Shown here piece by piece: positions 45,937-56,299 of a stretch of 64,000 bases of DNA (positions are counted from its first letter, which is position 1; each line of letters opens with the position of its first letter). The notes below the pieces were generated by a model. The model ran no database searches, had not been told where the DNA came from, and worked only from the letters and a program-made list of their open reading frames with translations. A program made the position numbers and the translations under genes. The stretch is from NCBI RefSeq assembly GCF_001456355.1, contig NZ_CP010271.1, positions 3,162,001 through 3,226,000 of the forward strand, in the 5' to 3' direction. This stretch comes from Mycobacteroides saopaulense (GTDB lineage: Bacteria > Actinomycetota > Actinomycetes > Mycobacteriales > Mycobacteriaceae).

Positions 45937-47106
45937 TCATTCGGTTCCGGCAGCACTCGCCGTGGTGCGTTGTTGCAGATTCTCCGCGACTTCGTTGCGC
46001 CAATATTCGTTGGCAGCGTTGGTGTCTACCTCGTATTCGAAACGATCGGTCATTTCCGGTGTGACGTCCGCGGCGTCGACGTAGAACTGCTCGTACCACC
46101 TGCGCAACTGGTAGACAGGCCCGTCCTCCTCGACCAGAAGCGGATTATCGATGCGGGTCTTGTTCTTCCAGATCTCCACATCCTGCAGGAACCCGCGACT
46201 GACCCCGTCGGTGAACGCGTGCAGGAGCATCTCAGTCGCGTTGGCGTCCAAACCCACGGGCCGACGTACCATGATGCCCCACTGCAGCACAAAGGAATCC
46301 GATGTGACGGGATAATGGCAGTTGACCAGGATCGCTTCGACCTGGTAGCCACCGTAGCTGTTGTGCAACCGGTTGATCATGAATGACGGACCGAAGTAAG
46401 ACGCTTCAGAATCGAGGATCTGTTCGCCCGCATAGTGCGAGCCACCCAAGTTGACGTCGGGCCTGCCGATGGTCCGGAGGTACTGCGAGGCGATTTGACC
46501 TTCAAACACGTTCTTGAAGTGTGTGGGAAAGCCGAAATGGATGTAGTAAAAGTGAGCCATATCCACAATGTTGTCGACGATCTCCCGGCAATTCGAGGCG
46601 ATGAACTCTGTGCGCCAAGACCATTCCGTCCAACCCGGGTCGCGCACCTCCGGAATGTCGGGGATATCAAGGTCAGGCGACGGTGAACTCCCCTCGGGAT
46701 CATGCCAAACGAACAACAAGCCCGAACGGACATCTGATATCCACACACGTGTGCGCGCAAGTCGCGGAGCACGTTTGGCATATGAGACATGGGTGCAACG
46801 GCCATTGCCCGCCCATCTCCAGTCATGGAACGGGCACGCAACGGCATCACCCTTGACCGTCCCCTGCGACAGGTCGCCGCCGAGATGGCGACAGTATGCG
46901 TCCAGAACGTGCACCGCACCGCGACTGTCCGCGAAGACGACCAGTTTCGTCCCGAAAGCGCTGATCGAGTGCGGCTGTCCGTCCAGAAAATCCGACACCA
47001 TTCCCAGGCAGTGCCATCCACGGGCAAAACGAGTCGGCGGCGTACCCACATCGATCTCCCGGACGGCGGCGCTCGTCGAATCGTTACTCAAACCTGTCAT
47101 CTCCAT
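45937..47106 (-). CDS. kshA: 3-ketosteroid-9-alpha-hydroxylase oxygenase (KshA-type)
   Basis: The 389-residue Rieske oxygenase has the [2Fe-2S] ligands Cys72, His74, Cys91, His94 (CRH and CPFH), and the mononuclear-iron region NIVDMAHFYYIHFG. It opens steroid ring B with the KshB reductase, which is not here. Wording follows M. tuberculosis KshA closely, but with substitutions typical of a paralogue. Start: ATG 47106; ATG 47100 and TTG 47121 are alternatives. A KstR-type operator is 17 bases upstream. Confidence 0.9.
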   Translation of the reverse strand: MEMTGLSNDSTSAAVREIDVGTPPTRFARGWHCLGMVSDFLDGQPHSISAFGTKLVVFADSRGAVHVLDAYCRHLGGDLSQGTVKGDAVACPFHDWRWAGNGRCTHVSYAKRAPRLARTRVWISDVRSGLLFVWHDPEGSSPSPDLDIPDIPEVRDPGWTEWSWRTEFIASNCREIVDNIVDMAHFYYIHFGFPTHFKNVFEGQIASQYLRTIGRPDVNLGGSHYAGEQILDSEASYFGPSFMINRLHNSYGGYQVEAILVNCHYPVTSDSFVLQWGIMVRRPVGLDANATEMLLHAFTDGVSRGFLQDVEIWKNKTRIDNPLLVEEDGPVYQLRRWYEQFYVDAADVTPEMTDRFEYEVDTNAANEYWRNEVAENLQQRTTASAAGTE

Positions 47107-47122
47107 CCACTTCGCACTCAAC

Positions 47123-47136
47123 TAGAACACGTTTCA
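47123..47136. promoter_or_regulatory. KstR operator in the kshA/P450 divergent promoter
   Basis: TAGAACACGTTTCA matches every fixed position of the KstR consensus TnnAACnnGTTnnA. It lies between kshA and the CYP125-type gene, predicting induction by cholesterol-derived CoA thioesters. Confidence 0.8.
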
Positions 47137-47276
47137 TAATTGGATTGACTGGCACAGTATGCGCAGTTGAAAGTCGATAAATAGGGACTAATGCCCCTTT
47201 TTCATTGTCGAGGGCACAGCCAAGGTGGTGGTGCGTTGCCGCATCACCGCCCACCGAAAGCCGAGGAGCACTGTTC

Positions 47277-48539
47277 ATGGATTGTCCCCACCTATCCAAG
47301 GGCTTCGATCCTCTGGACGCCGAACTGAACGTCGTGCGCCTGCCAGTTGCAGAGCTTGCCGAGTTGCGAAGGACAGAACCCGTGCATTGGGTCGAGGTCC
47401 CCGGCGGCACTGGCGGATTCGGCGACAAGGGCTACTGGTTGGTGACCCGGCACGAGGATGTCAAGGACGTCTCGCTGCGCAGCGACGTGTTCTCCAGTGC
47501 GATGAACGGTGCGATCCCGGTATGGCCGAAGGGAATGACCCGCGAAGTGGCGGTCGACTTGCAGAGTGTGGTCTTGCTGAACATGGACGACCCGCAACAC
47601 GCGCGTCTACGCAAGATCATCTCGCGTGGTTTCACCCCGCGTGCGCTCTCGCGGCTTCAGGACGAGCTGAGGTCGCGGGCACAGCAGATCGCAATAAATG
47701 CCTCGGCATTCAATACAGGCGACTTCGTCGAGGACGTGTCATGCGAGCTGCCGCTGCAGGCTATCGCCGAACTGCTCGGCGTACCTCAATGCGACCGCGA
47801 CAAGTTGTTCCGCTGGTCGAACGAGATGACCGCCGGCGACGATCCCGAGTACGCGGATGTCGATCCCGCCGCATCCTCCTTCGAGCTGATCTCGTATGCG
47901 ACGAAGATGGCCGAGGAACGAGGCCTGAATCCGACCGATGACATCGTCACCAAGCTGATCCAGGCCGATATCGGTGGCGACAAGCTCAGTGAAGACGAGT
48001 TCGGCTTCTTCATGATCATGCTGGCGGTGGCTGGCAATGAGACCAGCCGTAACTCGATCACCCACGGCATGATCGCGTTCTCGCAACATCCGGACCAGTG
48101 GAGGCTGTTCAGACAGGAGCGGCCGAAGACCGCTGTAGACGAGATCATCCGGTGGGCCACCCCTGTATCGGCCTTCCAGCGCACCGCCAAGACGGACACA
48201 CAGATCTCCGGGGTCACGATCAAGGCAGGCCAACGGGTGGTGATGTCATACCGCTCTGCCAACTTCGATGAAACGGTGTTCGACGATCCGTACAGCTTCG
48301 ACATCCTCCGCGACCCCAACCCACACCTCAGCTTCGGCGGCACCGGCGCCCATTACTGCATCGGCGCAAACCTGGCGCGGATGACCGTCGATCTGATCTT
48401 CAATGCGATCGCCGATCACATCCCCGATCTTCAGCCCGTCGGCGAGCCCGAACGACTGAAGTCCGGTTGGCTCAACGGAATCAAGCACTGGCAGGTCGAG
48501 TACGGACAGAAGTGTGTTGGCGAGGCGAATGCCGGCTGA
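47277..48539 (+). CDS. Cytochrome P450, CYP125 type
   Basis: The 420-residue P450 has an I-helix AVAGNETSRNS, and the heme segment SFGGTGAHYCIGANLARMT with Cys361. The C-terminal ERLKSGWLNGIKHWQVEY is the CYP125 signature I remember; CYP125 oxidises the cholesterol side chain at C26/27. It may be an extra copy relative to the main cholesterol cluster. GAGGAG precedes ATG 47277. Confidence 0.88.
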   Translation: MDCPHLSKGFDPLDAELNVVRLPVAELAELRRTEPVHWVEVPGGTGGFGDKGYWLVTRHEDVKDVSLRSDVFSSAMNGAIPVWPKGMTREVAVDLQSVVLLNMDDPQHARLRKIISRGFTPRALSRLQDELRSRAQQIAINASAFNTGDFVEDVSCELPLQAIAELLGVPQCDRDKLFRWSNEMTAGDDPEYADVDPAASSFELISYATKMAEERGLNPTDDIVTKLIQADIGGDKLSEDEFGFFMIMLAVAGNETSRNSITHGMIAFSQHPDQWRLFRQERPKTAVDEIIRWATPVSAFQRTAKTDTQISGVTIKAGQRVVMSYRSANFDETVFDDPYSFDILRDPNPHLSFGGTGAHYCIGANLARMTVDLIFNAIADHIPDLQPVGEPERLKSGWLNGIKHWQVEYGQKCVGEANAG

Positions 48540-48617
48540 GCACTTGAACCGTCGTGGTTGGATCGGATGCAGGAGTCCGCGCGGAGGGCGGGCCATTGAG
48601 TAACCGGGCCTGGAAGG

Positions 48618-49334
48618 TCAGGGCTTCAGCTGATACCGAATCCACTGTTTGGCCGCGTGCCAAGCAGACGAGGACGGGTCGATCAGATCGAAGTGGTCCA
48701 GCTCCGAGAACTCGAAATAGTCGGCAGGGGTCCCTGCTGCTCTCGCGGTGGACACATAGTGCTGGGAATGTTCGACGGGGATGTTGATATCGCGCACGCC
48801 ATGTATGAGGACATGGCGCCGATGGTGGCCAAGCTTGCCAATCGGCGATGCGTCCTCAACATCGTTCGGCGAAAACCTCACGGCCCCAAGAAATTCTGCC
48901 GCAGCGCCCTCTCCGAGATTCTCCCGCAATGCGCGGTCGATATCGCTGGCGGGAGCCAAGGCGACGGCGAAGTCGGCCGATCCCGCGGCGAGGGCCAGAA
49001 GCGCGAGATGTCCGCCGGCGGAGTGGCCGACGACAAACGACTGACCAGAATCCGGATAGGCGTGGCGGACCGCTTCTGCCGCCGCCTTCACGTCGTCGAA
49101 CGTTTCGGGCCAGCCCCCGCCACCGCCGACTCTGCGGTATTCGATGTTCGCGACGAGAAAGCCCTCAGCGCGCAGATCCTCGGCTATCGGGGCGGTGAGG
49201 TCGGCACCCAGCCCTTCTCTCCAGAAGCCGCCGTGGATGACAAACACAAGCGCCGGGGCAACCGTGTCGGGTTCGAGGACATCGACGTATTGACTGGGGT
49301 GATCCCCGTAGGTCAGGCGCCTTTGTTGTGGCAT
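48618..49334 (-). CDS. Alpha/beta hydrolase (kynurenine formamidase-like)
   Basis: The 238-residue hydrolase has HGGFWREG as oxyanion-hole motif, GHSAGGHLALL as nucleophile elbow and a C-terminal ELDHFDLID His region. It resembles bacterial arylformamidase/esterase-lipase proteins. The ATG at 49334 (MPQQRRLTYGD) was chosen over one 12 codons upstream. Confidence 0.85.
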   Translation of the reverse strand: MPQQRRLTYGDHPSQYVDVLEPDTVAPALVFVIHGGFWREGLGADLTAPIAEDLRAEGFLVANIEYRRVGGGGGWPETFDDVKAAAEAVRHAYPDSGQSFVVGHSAGGHLALLALAAGSADFAVALAPASDIDRALRENLGEGAAAEFLGAVRFSPNDVEDASPIGKLGHHRRHVLIHGVRDINIPVEHSQHYVSTARAAGTPADYFEFSELDHFDLIDPSSSAWHAAKQWIRYQLKP

Positions 49335-49507
49335 AGCTTCGCTCCCGATCAGGTTCATGCGTGCAGACATCGACCAGCGTATCGGGGCTGGACGGACTCA
49401 CATCGGGGCGTTCGACGGCAGCCTCCGGGCCCAGTGCCTGCGCTTTCCCGCTACATTCCCACGGCCTTCGTCGGGTCACAAAATTGGATCCTGACCCCGC
49501 AAACAAA

Positions 49508-49533
49508 AATCCCAGGTCGTCTGACCTGGGATT
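49508..49533 (-). terminator. Terminator of tRNA-Ala
   Basis: Perfect 11-bp stem (49508-49518 with 49523-49533) with a 4-base loop, followed on the minus strand by TTTGTTT. It begins immediately after the tRNA 3' end. Confidence 0.92.
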
Positions 49534-49534
49534 A

Positions 49535-49610
49535 TGGTGGAGCTAAGGGGACTCGAACCCCTGACCCCCACACTGCCAGTGTGGTGCGCTACCAGCTGCG
49601 CCATAGCCCC
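49535..49610 (-). tRNA. tRNA-Ala(GGC)
   Basis: A full cloverleaf can be drawn: acceptor GGGGCTA/TAGCTCC with one G-T pair, D-arm GGCGCAGCTGGTAGCGC, anticodon stem CACAC/GTGTG with loop TGGCAGT (anticodon GGC), and T-arm GGTTCGAGTCC. The 3' CCA is encoded (49535-49537). Length 76. Confidence 0.97.
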
Positions 49611-49665
49611 TTGTTTAGTTGTGTGCTCGGACGAAGTTACACCACGGCGACGGGCTCTCAAAATC

Positions 49666-50927
49666 TCAACGCTCAGGGCCGCCGACATCCTCTGCTACTT
49701 CCTGCATACTCCTAACCTGCGGTGACGCAAGTCTCCCCAGCGTCTCGGGTGCGAACACCCACGCCACCGCCGCGATCAGCGGCATCGCACCGCCCACCAC
49801 GAAGGCCCATCCGTAGGACGTGTGCTCGGCGATCAACCCGGCCACCACGGGCCCGATCACCAGCCCGATGTCGGAGGTCATCTGGAAGGTCGCCAGCGCG
49901 GTTCCCGCCCGGCCCCGGCTGCCCACCACATCGGCCACGGCGGCCTGCTGCGGAGACGCATACAACCCCGCGCCGATGCCGCCGATGAGCGAGAGCACGA
50001 CGAGCACCGGCAGCGAGGACGCAAAGCCCATGGCCACCACGGTCGACCCGCACACCATCAGCCCCGCAACCACCAGCGGTTTACGCCCGATGTCGTCGGA
50101 CCACGAGCCGGCCAGGAAGGCGGTGGACACGTCTCCGGCCGCGAATGCCGCGAACACCAGCCCGGCCGCACCCGGCCGCTGATGCAGGGCCTCGATGACC
50201 AACAGCGGCAGCAGCGCACCGCGAATCCCGAAGATCGCCCAGCCCGCACTGAAATTCGACATCAACGCGGCCAGGTACGTCCGATGGTGCAGCGCGGAGA
50301 TCAACGCCACCGGGGTGCCGTGGTGCTCGTCGGCGACTTCCAACAGCGTCGAGCGCCGCAGCCCGAAGTAGACGAGCACGACAACGATTACCAGCGCCGC
50401 GGAGTAGATGATGAACGGCGCCGAAAGGCTCAGTCCCACAACGGCGCTGCCCAAGGCGGGCCCGGCCACCATACCCAGCAGAAAGCTCGACCCGTACAGT
50501 CCCTGGGCGCGTCCCCTGATCTCCTCGGGCGCGATCCGTACCAGTAGTGCCGCCGCCGACACCGTGAACATGGTCGAACCGACACCACCGAGCGACCGGA
50601 ACACCAACAGCTGCCAATAGCTGTGTACGAAGGCGCAGATGCCGGTGGACACCGCGACGATCAGCAGTCCGGTCATGTAGACCCAACGCTCCCCCAGCCG
50701 CTGCACCAGCGCGCCGGCGGCCGGCGCGAACACCAGCCGGAACGCCGCGAACGAGCTCACCACCGCGGTCGCCGCGGTCACACTCACCCCGAAGCTACGG
50801 GCGTACTGCGGCAGCGCCGGCGCGACGACACCAAACCCCAGCGCGATCACCAGACTCGCGACGACAAGAACCCAGATCTCCCACGGCAGGCGCGGTTTTA
50901 CGTCCGTGTCGTAGTCGGGACAGCCAC

Positions 50928-50931
<4 letters not shown>
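49666..50931 (-). CDS. MFS transporter
   Basis: The 421-residue protein has 12 predicted membrane helices and the loop motifs [11 protein letters not shown] and [11 protein letters not shown] of major facilitator drug-type exporters. Substrate unknown. Its start overlaps the end of pgm by four bases, so it is translated from the same message. Confidence 0.9.
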
Positions 50932-52559
<1,628 letters not shown>

Positions 52560-52608
52560 CCGCTTGATTCTGCCCGGATCAGGTGAACCGTGTCTTACCG
52601 AACGGCCG

Positions 52609-52932
52609 CTATTGAAGGGGCTGGATGCCGACGGCGGTCCCGTACGCGCACACCTCGACGCCCGTATTGGCGTACTCGGTGGTCTCGAAACGGAACGCGA
52701 CCACGGCATTGGCGCCGCGCGCCTCCGCCTCGGCCGCCAGCCGCGACAGCGCTTCGCGGCGGCTCTCGTGCAGCAACTGGGTGATGCCCTTGAGCTCGCC
52801 ACCGGCGATGGACTTGAACGAGGCGGCCAGGTTGGAGCCGATGTGCCGCGACCGCACGGTCAGGCCGAAGACCTCTCCGAAAACCGCGGCGATCTTGTAG
52901 CCGGGGATGTCGTTGCTCGTCACGATGATCAT
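52609..52932 (-). CDS. YbjQ/UPF0145 family protein
   Basis: The 107-residue protein begins [32 protein letters not shown] and contains [17 protein letters not shown], both diagnostic of UPF0145, a small pentameric fold without firmly known function (sometimes called heavy-metal-binding). The longer upstream frame overlaps the esterase gene and is rejected. Confidence 0.92.
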   Translation of the reverse strand: MIIVTSNDIPGYKIAAVFGEVFGLTVRSRHIGSNLAASFKSIAGGELKGITQLLHESRREALSRLAAEAEARGANAVVAFRFETTEYANTGVEVCAYGTAVGIQPLQ

Positions 52933-52958
52933 GAGCCCAACGTACCGCCGCGCACGGG

Positions 52959-54470
52959 TCAGGCGATGGAGGTGACGTCCTGCCACAACGGACGCCGGTC
53001 GGCGTCGGGATCGGACTCCAACCGCGACGGATTGTCGATGATCAACACCTGACGATCGGGCACCGTGTGGGCAGGCCAACCATCGCCAGGCACCCCGGTG
53101 CGCGCGAACGCCAGCCACCGCCTCTGCATCTCGTCGCTGACGGCACGCGCGGCAGCGCGATCCTTGCGTCCGGCAAGGAAAGGCGCGGCAACCGTCCGAT
53201 AGGTGCCGAAGACCGCGAGCAGTTCGATGGCGTGGGTGGGGCCCAGCCCGTACCGGCGCAACGCACGCGTGGCGTAGTCGTACCGGTAGAAGTACGTCGG
53301 CGCGTTGCGGCCGTGCGCCTCGGCGACTCGCCACGCCGCCGAACCGAAGGCCAGATCTCCCGCCAGCCGCAGAATCGCCTTCTCCGCGGGATAGCCGTTA
53401 TAGCCGCCGACGATCCGCTGGACGTATTCGGGTCCGCCCTTGGACAACGAGTGCTCGATGGCCTCCGGCGTGATCGGCAGGATCTTGAGCACCTTGGTGA
53501 ACAGCGTCGCCTCTTCGGCGTTGTACCCGATGATCAGCGGAACACGATGCGACTCACCGCGTTCCATCGCCTCGACAGGGTCCAGCGGCAGCACGTCACC
53601 GTCGACGCTGGGCCCGATGCGCAGCGAGAGCCCCGGCACATGTTTGGCCGACCCGATGAGCCGGAACAAAGCCTTCACCAGATCCTTCGGCTTGGCCGAG
53701 AGCACGGTTTCGGCTGCGTTCGAGTCGGTGGCACCCAGGTACTTCGCGAACTGGCGCGCGTTCACCGCCGCATCCTCGGCGCTGACCACCAGACCGCTCG
53801 CCGTGCTCTGACAGATGGCCCGATGGAACAGACCCGCGGCCGACGGGACCGCGAGCAGGGTGTTCACCGCGTGCGACCCGGCACTCTCGCCGAAGATCGT
53901 GACGTTGTTGGGGTCACCGCCGAACGCGCCGATGTTGTCGCGCACCCACTGCAGCGCCATCACCAGGTCGCGCAGATACAGGTTGCTGTCGATGGTGTGC
54001 TTCTCGTCCGACAAGGACGAAAGATCCACGCATCCAAGCCCACCCAGGCGGTAGTTGACCGAGACGTACACACAGCCCTGCCGCGCCAGGCTCGCCCCGT
54101 CATACAGCGGGGTGGCCGAGCTGCCCAGGAAGTACCCGCCGCCGTGAATGAACAACATGACCGGCAGCGGACCGCTGATCGGCCCCTCGGGGGCGACGAC
54201 GTTGAGGGTCAGGCAGTCCTCGCTGAGCTTCTGCGGCTTGCCGGGCAGGATGATGGCGTAACGGTGCTGCTGGATGGAGGCCGCACCCCAGGTGCGGCAC
54301 GTGCGCACCCCCGTCCACGGCCTGGCCGGGCGGGGCGCCCGCAGGCGCAACGCCCCCACCGGCGGCTCGGCGTAGGGAATCCCACGAAAGCGGTGCACGC
54401 CGCCACGGGTAAACCCCTCGATGGTGCCGTTGACGGTGTTGATGCGGATGGGCTTCTTTGCCATCGGCAC
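52959..54470 (-). CDS. Type-B carboxylesterase (copy 1)
   Basis: This 503-residue esterase has HGGG (109-112), the nucleophile elbow GESAGS (Ser197) and GPTHAIEL with the catalytic His. No signal peptide is apparent, unlike secreted family members. It is a close paralogue of the next gene upstream (54520-56040), arranged head to tail. A perfect CCAACCGGTTGG palindrome lies 12 bases upstream. Start could be ATG 54464. Confidence 0.9.
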   Translation of the reverse strand: MPMAKKPIRINTVNGTIEGFTRGGVHRFRGIPYAEPPVGALRLRAPRPARPWTGVRTCRTWGAASIQQHRYAIILPGKPQKLSEDCLTLNVVAPEGPISGPLPVMLFIHGGGYFLGSSATPLYDGASLARQGCVYVSVNYRLGGLGCVDLSSLSDEKHTIDSNLYLRDLVMALQWVRDNIGAFGGDPNNVTIFGESAGSHAVNTLLAVPSAAGLFHRAICQSTASGLVVSAEDAAVNARQFAKYLGATDSNAAETVLSAKPKDLVKALFRLIGSAKHVPGLSLRIGPSVDGDVLPLDPVEAMERGESHRVPLIIGYNAEEATLFTKVLKILPITPEAIEHSLSKGGPEYVQRIVGGYNGYPAEKAILRLAGDLAFGSAAWRVAEAHGRNAPTYFYRYDYATRALRRYGLGPTHAIELLAVFGTYRTVAAPFLAGRKDRAAARAVSDEMQRRWLAFARTGVPGDGWPAHTVPDRQVLIIDNPSRLESDPDADRRPLWQDVTSIA

Positions 54471-54481
54471 ATCCTAAGTAA

Positions 54482-54493
54482 CCAACCGGTTGG
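54482..54493. promoter_or_regulatory. CCAACCGGTTGG palindrome
   Basis: A perfect 12-bp palindrome lies in the 49-base gap between the two esterase genes, just upstream of copy 1. TetR-family operators often have this form; the regulator is unknown. Confidence 0.6.
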
Positions 54494-54519
54494 CCCACAA
54501 TGGTGGATTTCCTCGCGGG

Positions 54520-56040
54520 TCAGAGGGTGAGGCTGAACCCCTCCCACGCCGCGCGCCGAGTAGCCTCCGGGTCCAGCTCCACCCGGGTGGCATGGTCGAA
54601 CACCATCACCGGGCGATCGGGCGGCTCGTAGGTGGGCCAGCCATCGCCGGGAATTCCACTGCGCGCGAAGGCAAGCCATCGCCGTTGCACGTCATTGCTG
54701 ACCCGGACGGCATCGCGGCGGCCGAGCGCGCCCGCCATCACCGTGCCCATCGCGCCGCGATAACTATCGAACACCGCGAGCAGTTCTGTGGCATGGGTGG
54801 CCCCCATGCCGGCCATCCGCAGCGCCCCGGGCGCGTAGTCGTAGCGGTAGAAGTACACCGGCGCATACCTGTGATGGGCCTCCGCCATTTGCCAGGCCGC
54901 CGTGGAAAAGTTCATGTCGCCGGCCAGCTTCACACGCGCCGAACGCTGCGGGTATCCCGGATACGCGGCCACGATGCGATCACGATGTCCCGGTCCACCC
55001 CGCACCAGCATGCCCTCCAACGCCTCCTCGGACAGCGGCATCATCTTCAGGACCCGGGTGAACAGCTTGGCCTCGTCGGCGTTGTGGCCGACGATCAACG
55101 GAACACGATGTGCCTCACCGCGTTCCATCGCCTCAATGGGATGCATGGGCAGATAGTGGCCATCGATGCACGGGCCGATCGCGAACGAACCGCCCGGCAT
55201 ATTGGTCACGATGTCGGCGATCAGCGCGTTGAGCGCGGCACCGAGTTCGGCGGGGGTCGCCCGCAGCACCGTGTCCGCGGCCGATTCCGGTGTGGCACCC
55301 AGACACTTCGCGAACTTCTGCGCGTACAGGGCGGCGGACTCGGCGGGTACCGCCATGCCACTGGCGGTGCTCTGACAGATCGCGCGGTGAAACAGGCCCC
55401 CGGCCGCGGGCGTGGCCATCAAGGTCTCGACGCAATGCGCCCCGGCGCTTTCCCCGAAGATCGTCACGTTCTCCGGATCGCCACCGAAGGCCCTGATGTT
55501 GTCGTGCACCCACTGCAGTGCCAGCACCACATCGCGCAGAAACAGGTTGCCGTCGATGGTGTGGTCGCGATCCGACAGCGACGACAGGTCCAGCGCGCCC
55601 AGCGCACCCACCCGGTAGTTCACCGAGACGTAGACGCACCCGCGGCGGGCCAGTGAGCCGCCGTCGTACAGCGGGGTCGCCGAGCTGCCCAGCAGATAGC
55701 CGCCGCCGTAGATGAAGAACATGACGGGAAGTGGTTCGTTGGACGGACGATCGGGCGCCACGACGTTGACCGTCAGGCAGTCCTCGCTGGCCCGCTGGAC
55801 GCGCCCCGGCCCCAGCACCCGGTAGCGGCGCTGCTGGGGAGCCGCCGCGCCGAACTCGGTGCAGTCGCGCACACCGTCCCACGGCAACGCCGGTTGCGGT
55901 GCACGCAGACGCAGCAATCCAATCGGCGGACGGGCGTAGGGAATGGACCGGAAGCGCCGCACACCTCCCCGCACGAACCCTTCGACGATGCCGTTGGGGG
56001 TGCTCACCCGGACAGCGGGCGTCTTCGACCCTGAAGCCAT
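54520..56040 (-). CDS. Type-B carboxylesterase (copy 2)
   Basis: The 506-residue paralogue of copy 1 shares SSATPLYDG, DHTIDGNLFLRD, ENVTIFGESAGAH and RAICQSTASG. It has an oxyanion-hole variant YGGG in place of HGGG. ATG 56040 (MASGSKTPAVRVS) was chosen because it aligns with copy 1; the upstream frame adds 29 unrelated residues. Tandem arrangement implies duplication. Confidence 0.9.
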   Translation of the reverse strand: MASGSKTPAVRVSTPNGIVEGFVRGGVRRFRSIPYARPPIGLLRLRAPQPALPWDGVRDCTEFGAAAPQQRRYRVLGPGRVQRASEDCLTVNVVAPDRPSNEPLPVMFFIYGGGYLLGSSATPLYDGGSLARRGCVYVSVNYRVGALGALDLSSLSDRDHTIDGNLFLRDVVLALQWVHDNIRAFGGDPENVTIFGESAGAHCVETLMATPAAGGLFHRAICQSTASGMAVPAESAALYAQKFAKCLGATPESAADTVLRATPAELGAALNALIADIVTNMPGGSFAIGPCIDGHYLPMHPIEAMERGEAHRVPLIVGHNADEAKLFTRVLKMMPLSEEALEGMLVRGGPGHRDRIVAAYPGYPQRSARVKLAGDMNFSTAAWQMAEAHHRYAPVYFYRYDYAPGALRMAGMGATHATELLAVFDSYRGAMGTVMAGALGRRDAVRVSNDVQRRWLAFARSGIPGDGWPTYEPPDRPVMVFDHATRVELDPEATRRAAWEGFSLTL

Positions 56041-56299
56041 GGGAGTCAAGATAGCTGTCCGTGGCGTCCGCAGCGGAGCTAGCGGGCTAAATCCAGGCAA
56101 TTCGTGTGCAGCAACACCACCTGCCACAGATAACTGATCACCACTTCCAGAAATCGGCGAGGCCCGATCCGCTCGGTTTCGGCACGGTCACGGGAACGTA
56201 CCTATCGATGCACCAATAGCCACATTGGCCCCACCGGCCACTATCGTCACGGGAGTCAATTGCTGACGTCGGTGTGACGTCCTCCCCGGAAGGTCTGAC

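Noticed and set aside
53067..54530. 487-codon plus-strand frame
   Set aside because: Lies wholly antisense to carboxylesterase copy 1, which has clear catalytic motifs; the reverse product has no family features.
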